A stretch of DNA of 64,000 bases. It comes from Hyparrhenia diplandra. Taxonomy: Eukaryota; Streptophyta; Magnoliopsida; Poales; Poaceae. The translations under genes and the position numbers were made by a program. The stretch is from NCBI GenBank assembly GCA_015847255.1, contig JADLZK010007233.1:186001-250000 (forward strand), in the 5' to 3' direction. The stretch's first letter is position 1, and every line of letters begins with the position of its first letter. Positions 10,240 to 22,698 of the stretch are shown in pieces. The notes under the pieces are model-generated. The model ran no database searches. It had not been told where the DNA came from and saw nothing but the letters and a program-made list of their open reading frames with translations.

Positions 10240-12494
10240 GTGGCGTTCACCACCGATGGCTTCCTTCACCACCGTTCCGGCGCCCGCCGCCGATGCGCCG
10301 GGACCACGGACTTCGCCGGCACCAGCTCGAGGGATATCTCGTTGGAGCTACCTTCCCTCGGGTGGTGCGGGGACGAGATGACGCCCGCCTCGTCAGCGGC
10401 GCCGCCGGACGCCGTCTTTGGTTCGCTCCGGCCGGGATCCGACTTCCGGCCCGGCGAGCCCCGACGGCGGCGGCCGACCACTTCTTCGCCGCCATTGCGG
10501 ACTGCTTCGCACATCCTCACCACGAGCGGGGGGAGCTTTTTCGCGATGTCACCTTCTCCACCGCCAACGTCGTCTGCCGATGCGGCCGGACGGGGTAGCT
10601 CTCCCGACAAGTTCCTCGCGGCCCTACGACGAGATGTACCCGCAAGGACAGCTCTTCCGCACGGGACGCGTCAAGCCAAGTTCGGAGTGACCGGTCTCGA
10701 GACCGCGCTAGGCAGCTTGAGTCTCGCGGGGGGTCGACCCTACACGCCGAGTGCTACATGTGCGACCGGATGGCGCCGTACACGGCTACCACGGCGAGGA
10801 CGAGTCCTCCCAAGATACCCCGGGCTCGGGGTCGGGAGGCCTGGACGGCTCGCTCAATGGCGCCCGCCCAAGCGGGTCCACGAGCGCCTCGACGAGCTCG
10901 AGGAGGCTGAGCGCGAGATCGCTCAAGAGCGCGACGCCCTCCTCGAGGAGGTAGGAGGACGCCGACGAGTGCGAGCTCGAGGACGAGAGGCGCGACGCCG
11001 CATCGACGAAGCGGCGACCTCCCCGGTCTTCGGATGAGCGACGCGGTAACCTCGCGGCGGCCACCGGGGCTCCTCCATGAGCTCCCCCGAGCCCGAGCGC
11101 CCGGAAGCCCGAAGGCTCCACGGCCGGTGCGCTCCTCATCGAGGGCCGCGGAGCGGCAAGTGGAGAGTCTGAGTCGCACCGACGCCCCACGGGAGGAGCA
11201 CGAGGCCTCCTCCAACCGGAGGGCCGAGCGGAGGAGAGTCTCCTCCGCGTCCACGCTCGCCGCCGGGTGGGAGAGAACCGCGAGCGCCCGGGACACCCAC
11301 CGACGCGACGACGACCGCCCCGCAGATCCTACAAAGGCAAGAGGAGGGGCGGCCGCACGACGTCGGGAGGATCGCAGCCATAGTCCGACCCCCCGAGGTC
11401 GGGAGGTGGCGAGCACGCTCTCCCCCCGCCCGCGGACTCGGGCTCGAGGTGGAGCGCGGGGCCGAGTCCCACGCCCGACGGAGAGGGGCCCCGGTGTTCG
11501 GCTCCCGGGTTCACGACGCGTCGTTCCCTCGCCGCTTTTCGAGGCCCCACCTCCGTCTAGAAGTACAACGGAGAAACGGACCCCGGCGTCGGCTCGAGGA
11601 CTACCGCCTCGCGTGTCGGGCGGGAGGAGCCGACGACGAGCCCTTCATCATCCGCAACCTCCCCCGTACCTCGATACGGCTCGCTCCTGGCTCAAGCATC
11701 CGCCCGCAGGTATGATCGACACCGGGCGCGACCTCCGCGATGTCTTCGTTGGCAACTTTCAGGGGACCTACTCGTGCCCGCAGCAACACGTGGGACCTCC
11801 GCGGCCGCAGCGGAGGAACGAGCTTTCTTAGCGACTACATCCGGCGCTTCTCCAAGCTCGCAATGAGCTCACCGACGCCACCGATGCGGAGATCATCACC
11901 GCCTTCACCTTGGCACGACTTTGCGAGGCGGCTTATCCGTGAGCTCGGCATCCGCAAGCCCAAGATGGTGAAAGAGCTACTTCGACCTCGCCCACGAACC
12001 ATTTGGAGAGGAGAGGAAGCTATCTCCGCGGTCCTCCACGGCACCACCGGCAAGGGCAAAGAGAAGGTCGCCCAGACGAGAAGGAGGAGGACAGTCGAGC
12101 TCACGGCCCAAAAAGAAGAACAAGAACAAGCGTCGGCGGCGGGGCGACCGTCGTGGTCGAGAAGAAGAAGCCGAGCGCCAAGGCCGCGGCTAGGTGCCCC
12201 CAAGGACTTCTTCGAGAAGAAGCTCGACCTCCCCGCCCCAACCACGAGGGCCCGGTCAAGCTCAAGCTCGGGGATTGCGGGGCTCCTGCGGAAGTTTGTG
12301 GCGGGCGCGCGGGAGAGGGAGAGGGCGCGGGCGATGAGCACCGTCGAGGGCGAGTTTGACGACCCGGCCCGGGCGACAAGGGCGTCTTCTTCGAGGACGG
12401 CCATCAATGTCGTCTTCGGCGGCCCGCTGCGCGTCACGAATCAAGCGGCGCCCGAGCTTTTTGCCGGCGCGAGGTCCTCTTCACCGAGCCCATG
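10240..12494 (+). pseudogene. Element Z gag polyprotein region, frameshifted
   Basis: Gag forms the virus-like particle that packages element RNA. The first part is proline-, arginine- and serine-rich without a clear domain. A coiled, acidic-basic stretch follows near 10870-11040. The conserved Gag core is near 11715-11960: 'MIDTGRDLRDVFVGNFQGTY', then after a frameshift 'DYIRRFSKL' and 'ELGIRKPK'. A lysine-rich segment follows (12060-12150), and the region ends before the protease. At least five frame changes are needed to read it. GC content is very high, and most other long frames here on both strands are composition artefacts. Confidence 0.7.
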
Positions 12495-14163
12495 ACGCCG
12501 TCCTACCTCAAGTGGTCCGAATCCCGATCACCTTCGACAAGAAGGACCATCCCGTACACGTGCCGCATCGGGGCGGTTCCCCTTCGTCGTCGACCCCATC
12601 GTCGGAACCAAGCGCCTCGACAAGGTCTCGTGATGGACGGCGGCGGCGGGCCTCAACCTCCTCCACGCCGACACCATGGAGGCCCTCGGCATCCGCCGAG
12701 CTCGGCTCCGACCTTCCACGGACCCCATCCACGAGGTGGTGGGGGAAGCGGCGTTCCGCTTCGGCGGATCGACCGCCCCCGTGACCTTCGGCGACCGAGC
12801 AACTTCCGCAAGGAGGTGCTCACCTTCTCGAGGTGCTCCGTACAAGGCGCATACCACGGCGCTATTGGGCGGCCGTGCGTGCTGCGAGTTCATGGACGTC
12901 CCCCAACTACACGTACCTCAAGCTCAAGATCCCCGGGCGAAGGGCGTGATCACCGTCAACTCCACCTTGAGCGCCGAGTCAGCTGCGACAAGGAGGCCGT
13001 CTGATGACGCCGACGCCCTCATCGAATCGAAAAAGCTCATCCCCGAGATGCTCGCGTGGGTGCGCGCAGAGGACTCCGCCCAGGGGCGAAGAGGGCTGCG
13101 GGCACGCCGGAAGAAGGTGGCGAGCTCCTCCGTCGAGCTCGAGAGGCGGCGGGATCCTTCCGACGGACGAGGACACCAAGACGGTGAAGGTCGACGAGGG
13201 GGCGCACCGTTCGCGTCGGTGCCGAGCTCACTTCCCTAAATAGGAAAGCGAAGCTCGTCGACTTCCTCCCGCGAACCTTGACGTATTCGCGTGGAGACCC
13301 CGGACATGCCCGGCGATACCAAGGGAAGTCGCCGAGCACTCCTTAAACATCAAGCCCGGCTCTCGGCGGTGAAGCGGCGGCTCCGACGTTTCGACGACGG
13401 CAAAAGCGGCGGCAATCGCCGAGGAAATAGATAAGCTCTTAGCAGCGGGCTTTGTTAAGGAGGTGTATCATCCCGAGTGGATAGCCAACCCTGTACTAGT
13501 TAAGAAGAAGAATTGGAAATGGAGAATGTGTGTTGATTATACGAGTCTCAACAAGGCATGCCCAAAGGATCCGTTTCCTTTGCCGTGCATCGACCAAATC
13601 GTTGACTCCATCTCCGGGTGCGAGGCGCTCGTTTTCTTGACGCATACTCCGGCTATCATCAAATCGCGATGAAGCGAGCCCGATCAGCTCGCCACCTCCT
13701 TCATCACTCCCTTCGCACGTTACATTACGTAACTACGCCTTTCGGGCTCAAAAACGCCCGGCGCCCACCTTTCGAGGTGTACGAGAAAAGTCTTCAAAGA
13801 GCTTCGGGAAGCGCGTTGAAGCATACGTCGATGACATCGTGGTCAAGACGAAACGTTAGGAGAGCTCATCCCCGACCTCAAGGAAGTCTTTGACAAGCTT
13901 CCGAGCACGGCATCGAGGCCAACCCCGAGAAGATCGAGGCCAACCGCAACATGGGCCCTATCAAGAACGTCAAGAGCGTGCAACGGCTTACGGGATGCCT
14001 GGCCGCCCTTAGCAGATTCATCGCTCGGCTAGGCGAACGAAGCCTCCCGCTATACAAGCTCCTGAAGAAGTCTGAGCGCTTCGCCTGGACCAGCGAGGCC
14101 CAATCCGCGCTCGACTCTCTGAAAGAGCTCTTGGCAAACCCGCCCATACTCACACCGCCCAAG
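12495..14163 (+). pseudogene. Element Z protease and reverse transcriptase, interrupted by X
   Basis: The protease shows 'TFDKKDHPVH', a 'VGTKRLDK' segment and the active-site-like 'MDGGGG' near 12630, then 'HADTMEALGI'. The reverse transcriptase begins near 13420. It has 'VLVKKKNWKWRMCVDYTSLN', 'KACPKDPFPLP', the 'DAYSGYHQI' motif after a frameshift at about 13640, and 'AYVDDIVVK' at 13820-13850, which holds the two catalytic aspartates. The thumb/connection part reads in one frame from about 13951. The frame runs straight to 'LTPPK' and stops at 14163 where element X begins. The same reading frame resumes at 27795. Frameshifts make it non-functional. Confidence 0.85.
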
Positions 14164-15491
14164 TGTTGACGGTCACTAACGACATATTTTCCCCGTCAAC
14201 TTACTACCATAAAGGGAGTAAAACTATACCTTTCTATACTCATATACATTTATCACTAATAAAATTCCACTTGTAGTGTCTAGTATTTTATTTTGCAGAT
14301 TTATAATAAATACAGGTGGAAATACGACCAAAGTACGCCATCCAGGGAAGCGCATTATTGCAAAACACAAGCCCAGGAGCAAATCGACCCAAAACATCAA
14401 AATTGGGCCGAGCCAAGCCCGGCCCACAACTTTTCAAGACGAAGGAAGCCAACCCACCGAGACCCAGGCCAGGCTGAGCCCAGGGGGGTGCGCGCGCACC
14501 ACCTGGTGTGGCCGCACCCTCCCTGAGGCGGTTTCGGCCCAGCCTCGGGGAGGCGGTTCATGAACCTGCCTTATGGGGGTTACCGACGTGGGATGGTCGG
14601 TTTGGCCTGATTAGGAAGGTTTACCAGGTCGGTTTTGGTGTAAATTAGCACTTAGGCCCCTCCTCCAAGTGTATAAGTAGTCCCCCTCTCTTCCTCTCTC
14701 AACACACACCAATTCCAAGGGCAAGAGTCTCTCCCTCTCCTCTAGAGAGCTCTCCCCTCTACTCTTCTACCTCACTCCAATGGGCTTAGGCTCACATTAG
14801 TAGTAGAGAGATCGGCGGAGGAGAGATGTGAGGGCCGGGAGCGGGGAAGTGCCGGACTTGTCGGCGACTCCCCGGACTTGTACCTCGGTGGATTCGTGCT
14901 CAGCTCCCTCATGGGATCTTGGCTAAGTAAGTTTCCACGATTCCGATAACCTTTATTGTCTCATGTTTATCCAAGCATTATCTACTTGGTTACGGGATTG
15001 ATAGTCGTCCTTGTGGCGGTGCTCTAGTAGAAGGACCCCAGGGACGGGTAAGCCTTGTTAACACGCTAGAGTAATAATCACTAGTGTAGACGTGGTGTCT
15101 AGGCTAGGGGTTGCCTATCTTTTGTGGTGCATCCCACGGTTGAGGGGGTAGGCGGCTGGGTTGTGACAGCCTTGTCCGTCCCTTGTAATCCCCCCACGTT
15201 CGGGTGTGGCGCAGTGCTAAATGCCGGTCTCCATCCCAGTTTGGGCGATTGCCGGTGCCCGAAGTGAACAAGTAGCTCTAAAGCGAGGATATCCATAGAT
15301 CTTAAAGGTGTACGAATCCTTCTCAATAATCCTCCCCATCTTTGGCCTTGTGTGTCCTTGGACGAACTAGTTAGGAGAGAGTACCTCCGTTCCCTGTGGA
15401 AAATACGATACCCTGAATATTTCGGGTGAAAGCTACAACGACAATTACAGACGCTTGCGGATTCTTCAAGCGACGTTAAGAAACGTCAACA
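14164..15491 (+). repeat. 5' LTR of element X
   Basis: 1328 bases, TG...CA. It contains the promoter-like GTGTATAAGTAG near 14670-14680 followed by a CT-rich leader, the block CATCCCACGGTTGAGGGGGT near 15130 and the end GACGTTAAGAAACGTCAACA. It is followed at once by TTTCGCGCCGTTGCGGGAAC, a tRNA-Asp-type primer binding site with small changes. Confidence 0.85.
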
Positions 15492-18400
15492 AGCTTTCGC
15501 GCCGTTGCGGGAACGGTTGCTATTATCTTCGAACCTAGTTTGTCCTCGTATGTATCTTTAAAAAAAAATCAAAATAGTTATTTATTTTCTTTTTTTTTTT
15601 CAAATTGAAGCCTACTCCAAATTCAAAATCTTTTTGCTTGAAGGGAGAGTTCATCAGGCCATATTCTATTTTTTAAAAAAAATTCAAAGTCTTCATCCGA
15701 CCATGAACTCCACCCTATTTCAAAAAAAAAAAAACCTTTGGTTCGGGCGCACTCCTTCTTTGGTGACTATTTTGAAAACCTATGTAACCACCTACGAGAT
15801 TTCGAGGAGCTATAATCATGCCTCAGCATTCCTGGCATGATTCAAATTCACATGTGGAATTTGTTTCTGCTCTCCCTCTTCGGGAAAGCAAAACAATAGT
15901 ACATTATTGTCATAGGAAGTTTGAAAAGGGATTGTGAAGAACTCGAAGACAATTTTTGTCTAGCATTCTTCCCCATCAACTCCCTACCAAGGACAATCCT
16001 CGATTTTGAGTAGGATGAGAAGGAGTCCATAGGTGCGGCCTGGGCCGGGTTCACAATGTTAAATTCTTGCCGGCCTAGATTTGTCATTACCCGATAGTGT
16101 GCTTTTGCAACTCTTTTGTTCGGGTCTTGACATAAACGCTGCCCTATCCCTTGACATGACCGTCGGAGGGTCGTTTGCATGTGAACCTACAATGGAATAG
16201 AGGAAAAACCTTCACCACATCCTAGAGAAGTACGCTTCTCCCATTGTAGAACCTATTCCCCTCCACACCAAGGGCATGTCAAGTTTGAGGAGCCCTCATC
16301 GGTCGAACTATTTCCCATACCATCATTAGAACCGATCGTTGAGCCCCCTCGAACCACGAACACGAAGGAAGGAATGCTTTGTCCCTCGGAGTTCACGATT
16401 GAATTCAAGGATGATGACGGAACCTTGGACTTTCATGAAGCCAAGGTGCGGCGTAGATTTTCATATCTAATTCATCCTTGACTTCAATCGTCTCATAGGC
16501 TACCCTCTTGAAAATTTCTTTCACGAAAAACCTATAGAGGGGAGCCATGATGAGAAGTTGGGAAAGATCGCTTTGGCCCTTTACCCGAAATCCCAAAAGC
16601 GAAGCATCTTCCCAACCAAAACATGTTTGAGGAGGCGACATTCATAATTCCATTCGCTTCACCCAAGTTGCTTTTGCATCTTAGTGAAACGAAATACCTC
16701 TCGCCTTCACTCAAACGCAAGTCATGTCCCTCGGCCAACAAAACGTTGTTCTTGACAATGGTCGAGATTCAATGTTCGTCCTTCACTCATGTGTCATGGA
16801 CATGCATGAAGCGACAACTCTTGAGACCAAGCGTAAAACCCTGAAATTGAGCATGACAAGTTTTTTTTTGAAACATCTCATGTTTCATGCTCACCTTTGG
16901 GTTCTCTAGAGTTTGTTTTGTTTCTAGCCGAGTGCTTCTACTAAGATCACAACCATCTCTTGGTCCTTGTTATAAAACTTTTTTAAGAGAATGGTTGCAA
17001 GTCTCATAGTAGCACGATGACGCTAATCTTTACGCTTGAGCGTAATGCTAAAACTCTTAGTGGTGAACCGGGAACTTCACCACCATTAGTTACTGCAAGA
17101 TGTTTTCCCTGCGGTCAAGCTTATGACCATAACTTAAGCACTCTTTGGGAGATACCGGATTACCAAAAAAAAAAAAAGCCTTTGCTGTCTTTATATTAAT
17201 AAAAGCAAGAACATGTTATCGGGCTAGTATGCACCTTCGGGTATTCTTGTCGCTAACCATTTCAGGTGGAGATCGATTAAGAAGATCAAAAGAGGCACGC
17301 GATGCTTGAAAACATGAGGGCGACATCAACAAAAAAAAAAAGGAAAAAAAAAATAAAAGAGAGAAAAACTTTGATGCTCATGGGTGATGGAACACACTCA
17401 CAAGGAGATCCAGGACCTTGCACACTTGACTTTTGCACGTAAGTCTAAGTGTGGGGAAGATGGTGACGATCTCAAGTTCCACCCACCAAGGGGACATTAA
17501 AAAAAAACAATGGCAAATAAAAAGATGATGTCGGCCCTACCTTGTCGAAAAAAAAAAAAAAAAAAAAGAGAAGGGGTTAAAAAAAAAAAAAAAAAGATAG
17601 AAAAAAAAAAAAAAGGGATTGAGAAAAAAAAAGAGAGAATATAGATAAAGAAAAAGAGTGTTGTTGAAAAGAAAAAAAAAATATATAGAAAAAATAATAA
17701 TAATAATAAGAGAGAGGAGCAAAGTTGGCCCCGCATGGTCAAGATACATACCCTGCGTTTTGACTCGACTCCACCCATCATTGCTTCAACAAGCAAGAAG
17801 GGTTTTTCTCTCATCCTTTGCTGCTACCATCAAGACCCATGGCCCATGCACATGTGTGTGTGTGGCCTAGCCTTGAGGTGCACACAAGGCCGGGGCCATC
17901 ACACAACCGCAAAGAACAACTTCGATGCTTCATCCGTAGATCCGTCGGTAAGTATATCCGGGTATGCAAGGGAAATAAATGTTCACCAACACTCTTCACT
18001 CATTTTTTGTCTCCATAGAACCAAGAACTTTATGCTTCTCATGTTTATGTCATATGCTCTGGTTTGGGTGTATTTCTTGTGATGCATTCATAGGTCTTTT
18101 TAAATTGAGCATGGTGCTTAGGTTAAAAAGATCTCCTTTAATCAAAATTCGACATGGTGTTGGATCTTGGTTAATGAACCTAGAGTTTTGTTGTCATGAT
18201 CTATGAGAGTATTTTATGTTGGAGATGAATCAAGGCTATGCTTACACTTGCCTCTTTTTATGAGCCTTGCTTGAGTCATGATGAGGTGAACAAATAAAAT
18301 AAAAATAAAATAAAATAAAATAAAGTTCTCATAATAAAAGCTCCACGGTATTCTTGCCGATAGAGCCATGTTGTTGTTTTTGTTTTGTTTTCTTTGTTTA

Positions 18401-19693
18401 AAATAAGCAGGTACAAGAATAAGTGTGGGGAGATCTCTCAAGCATATAAGCACACCCATCCGAGATCTCCCCAACACAAATGCACGAGCGCCGAGCAATT
18501 CACGATGGAGAAGGGCGAGACGAGCGACTACCATTAACTCCTTCCTCTTCAAACGGTGGTTTGTGCAAAACTCTCACTCTCACATCTCACAATAATAATA
18601 AAAAGGGGAGAGAAGAGAAGGAGGAGAGATGAGAGAAGAGATAAACCTTTCAACCCCAAGTTCCTTGTCCCTGTTTTTGTGATGACATCAAAAGACAAGC
18701 TTGGGGAAGCCTCCAACCACGCGACCAATCACAACTCAAATCATTGCGCTCAAGCTAGCACAACCATGAAAGGTAAGTAAAGAGCTAGCTTGGGGAGGAC
18801 TCCAAGAAAGGTAACGTGTATCTCACATTTTGATTATATTCTCTATCTTATGAAATGATGAGTTATACTAAAAAAGGGGGGGAAGACAAAATTCCACTCC
18901 TATACATATGAGCTATGAAAATGTTTAGTTTTAGTCCCTCGTTGAAATGATGAATAGTTGCTCTGTCTTATGTTTTGCCTCGTGCCTAGTTTATAATTCG
19001 ATTTTTCTCTAAAGTTTGAGTTTAGTGGCTAAGTCTAAAAACTCGTCCCGAAAAAACCCGATTCATGTGGGTTGCATAGGCTCTATCTAGTCTAAGTTGT
19101 TGCCAAGTATGATATGGTACAAATAGATTTACTATGATTTCATCCCAAAAGAGAAACTTGACATCCGGGAATCTACTTTAAAAAAAAAAGAGAAATGATA
19201 TGGGCTATGCTAAAAAAAAAAAGAGAGATGAAAAATGGACACGTGTCCGAGGGCGAGTAGAGCCCACATCTCTAAAAAAAAAGAAAGAGAGGAAATAAAA
19301 AGACAAAAGTCTAGGCGAGAAGAGCCCACCTCTCCAAAAAAAAAAAAAAATTATATAGCAATAAAGCCCATACTTTCTCGAAAAACAAATATAATCTAAA
19401 TAAATAAATCCCGAATAAAAAAGTTGATCAAAAGGATGAATGATAAGTATTTACATTTATAACCATTCTATCCTGGCAACCCCAAGGCTTTGAGAAAAGC
19501 TAAAAAGCCCCGCTTACGATGAAAGGTAATAAAGGGTGAGAAAAAAGATGTGCCATTTTGTTCAAACTCTAGTAGAAAATCTTATTATAACCCTGGCACT
19601 TGCAAAATGTAATCGGCATAGTAGCAACTCCCGATCAACAACCAAGTATTTATCTTTTGCTCGAGGACGCGCAAAGGGTAAGCTTGGGGAGTT
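15492..19693 (+). other. Internal region of element X, non-coding
   Basis: It starts with the primer binding site and ends with the polypurine tract AGCTTGGGGAG (19681-19691). Between them are long A-rich and AG-rich runs (17540-17720, 19180-19350) and no retroviral domain on either strand. Two segments are shared with Y: 17205-17274 with 22915-22983 (a block containing GGGTATTCTTGTCGCTAACC), and most of 18100-19690 with 24680-26050. The part 15600-16900 has no counterpart in Y and could hold worn remnants of an older coding region, but I cannot assign any domain. Short phenylalanine-rich frames are read-throughs of poly-A tracts. Confidence 0.7.
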
Positions 19694-20991
19694 TGTTGAC
19701 GGTCACTAACGACATATTTTCCCCTGGTCAACTTACTACCATAAAGGAGTAAAACTATACATTTCTATACTCATATACATTTATCACTAATAAAATTCCA
19801 CTTGTAGTGTCTAGTATTTTATTTTGCAGATTTATAATAAATATGGTAGAAATACGACCAAAGTACGCCATCCGAGGAAGCGCATTATTGCAAAACACAA
19901 GCCCGGGGAGCAAATCGACCCAAAACATCAAAATTGGGCCGAGCCAAGCCCGGCCCACAACTTTTCAAGACGAAGGAAGCCAACCCACCGAGACCCGGGC
20001 TAGGCCGAAGCCGGGGTGCGTACAAGACCACTGAATGGTGCGGCCGCACCCTCCCCGAGGCGGTTTCGGCCCGCCTCGGGAGGCGGTTCATGAACCCGCC
20101 TTTTGGGGGGTTACCGACGTGGGATGGTCGGTTTGGTCTCGATTAGGAAGGTTTACCGGTCGGTTTTGGTGTAAATTAGCGGTTAGGCCCCTCCTCCAAG
20201 TGTATAAGTAGTCCCCCTCTCTTCCTCTCTCAACACACACCAATTCCAAGGGCAAGAGTCTCTCCCTCTCCTCTAGAGAGCTCTCCCTCTACTCTTCTAC
20301 CTTACTCCAATGGGCTTAGGCTCACATTAGTAGTAGAGAGATCGGGCGGAGGAGGAGAGATGTGAGGGCGGGAGCGGGAAGTGCCGGACTTGTCGGGCGA
20401 CTCCCGGACTTGTACCTCGGTGGATTCGTGCTCGACTCCCTCATGGGGTCTTGGCTAAGTAAGTTTCCACGATTCCGATAACCTTTATTGTCTCATGTTT
20501 ATCCAAGCATTATCTACTTGGTTACGGGATTGATAGTCGTCCTTGTGGCGGTGCTCTAGTAGAAGGACCCGGGGGACGGGTAAGCCTTGTTAACACGCTA
20601 GAGTAATAATCACTAGTGTAGACGTGGTGTCTAGGCTAGGGGTTGCCTATCTTTGTGGCGCATCCCACGGTTGAGGGGGTAGGGCGGGGTTGTGACACTT
20701 TGTCCGTCCCTTGTAATCCCCCACGTTCGGGTGTGGCGCAGGTGCTAAATGTCGGTCTCCATCCCGGTTTGGGCGATTGCGGTGCCCGAAGTGAACAAGT
20801 AGCTCTAAAGCGAGGCTATCCATAGATCTTAAAGGTGTATGAATCCTTCTCAATAATCCTCCCCATCTTTGGCCTTGTGTGTCCTTGGGCGAACTAGTTA
20901 GAGAGAGTACCTCCGTTCCTCGTGGAAAATACGATACCCCCGAATATTTCGGGTGAAAGCTACAACGACAATTCAGACGCTATGGATTCTT
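19694..20991 (+). repeat. 3' LTR of element X, main part (rest at 27771-27794)
   Basis: It matches the LTR at 14164-15491 over its length, including GTGTATAAGTAG near 20200 and the GTTAACACGCTAGAGTAATA block. It stops at GGATTCTT (20991), where Y is inserted. The last 24 bases (CTACGACGTTAAGAAACGTC and AACA) lie at 27771-27794. Differences from the 5' LTR are mostly one- to three-base changes in G/C runs. Confidence 0.85.
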
Positions 20992-22698
20992 TGTTGACGG
21001 TCACCAATGACATATTTTTAACGTCAACATTCTACCAATAAGGGGTGAAACTATACCTTACTACACACATATACATTTATCACTAATAAATTCCACTTGT
21101 AGTGTCTTGTACTTTATTTTGCAGATTTATAATAAAAGCAAGTGGAAAATCGACCAAAGTACGCCATCTAGGGAAGCGCATTATTGCAAAACACAAGCCT
21201 AGGAGCAAATCGACCCAAAACATCAATCGTGGCCGAGCAAAGCCCGGCCCACAACTTTTCAAGACGAGGGAAGACACCCCACCGAAAGCGGGCCGGCCGA
21301 GCCTGTGGGGTGCGCGCACCACCTAGTGCGGCCGCACCCTCCCCGAGGGCGGTTTCGCCCAACCTCGGGAGGCGGTTCGTGCACCTTCCAAACGGGTTTC
21401 CGTCGTGGGATGGTCGGTTTAGCAAATTAGGGGGTATACCAAGGTCGGTTTTGTACCTTCCATGTGGGGATGGACATTTTCCAATGAGCCCCCTCTCCTC
21501 TACCTATAAAAGGAGGCCATCTCCCACCATTGTAACACACACCTCACAAGAAGAGCCACTCTCTCCCTCTCTATTCTTCTTCTTTTCCTCCTCCTAGTAG
21601 GATTAGTAGTTTAGGATGTGGAGCTAGGCAAAGCTACCAAGGAGGGCTTGGCTCCTTGGAAGATGGATTCAGGGAATAAATCTTTCTATGGTATTCTTCC
21701 AAAGCCTTGCTCTTATCTTATCTTGGTTGTGCATTAGGATTAGAGTCTTCATGTTATTTCTATACCTCATGATTTATCTTATGATCTAACATGTTGTTCT
21801 TGACATGATCATGACACATGAACTAGTCTATAGTTTCTATGTTGTGATATCGTCATATAGAACTTTATGCTTAAACCATTCATGCAATATAATTGGGTAG
21901 TGTCGGGATTGTCTTTGAATGGCGGTTCGTTGTGTCCTTCGGGGCTTGCTCGTGTCCTATTCCGACCATCCGTAGGGTGGGGGCCATGGGGGACATGAGT
22001 AGTGTCCTAGTATGCGGACGTGGTGTCCAGGATGCCGTGTATCCTTCGAATATGAGTGCATGCCACGGTTGAGGGGGTAGGCGGCTTGGTCGTGACAAGC
22101 CTTGACCATCCTTTGAAATCCCCCCACGTTCGTGTGTCTTTGTAGGGAGTTAAGTAAATGCCTTCCTTCGGGCGGATGCTCCGGGAGGTCTCCCCGTCCA
22201 TTTCATTCTTAGCTCCGACCTCCCCGCCCATGCGTGTTGCGACTATCAACCGGTTCTATGCACAACCATGACTAGAATCAGTATGCTCCACTTAGGACTT
22301 TCTTTATTCCTTATTTATCTTTATCCTTGAGTTTGGCTCGAAAGTGAGTGTGTCAAGTTATCCATTTACCGTTCCTTTATATCCCTGTTATGAGCATTGG
22401 TCCATTACATAGTCATGTTATCCTGTTCATGTCTCTATTAGATCCTTTTCCACCATGCCTTCCTTTGGGAAAATATAAATAACGATACCCTGAATACTTC
22501 CGGGTGAAATGCTACAATGATAGATCCGTGCGCTTGCGGATGAATATCTTGTTTGGCAAGATCTATCACCGTTGATAATCCCGTTCAGATCACCGACACG
22601 GTGGTTTCACTTGGGAATGTCAACGGCGCATTTCTGGCGCCGTTATTAGAGATGGGTTCTAAACCTGTTTCTAGTGATTGCGCTTAAGAAATGCAACA
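20992..22698 (+). repeat. 5' LTR of element Y
   Basis: 1707 bases. TATAAAAGG lies at 21505-21513 in the context CTCTACCTATAAAAGGAGGC, followed by a CT-rich leader. The end CGCTTAAGAAATGCAACA is followed by CATTTCGGCGCCGTTGTGCG, a tRNA-Asp-type primer binding site. It aligns with the 3' copy for long stretches without change. Confidence 0.88.

Noticed and set aside
10240..13340. Many long frames on both strands of the GC-rich gag-protease region as separate genes
   Set aside because: They overlap each other, are Arg/Pro/Ser-rich and follow from GC composition; only the frames with gag, protease and RT motifs are supported.
17497..17814. Phe/Leu-rich minus-strand frames in the X and Y interiors (also near 23106-23540 and 25411-25689) as membrane proteins
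   Set aside because: They are translations of poly-A and AG runs and are not conserved as frames between X and Y.
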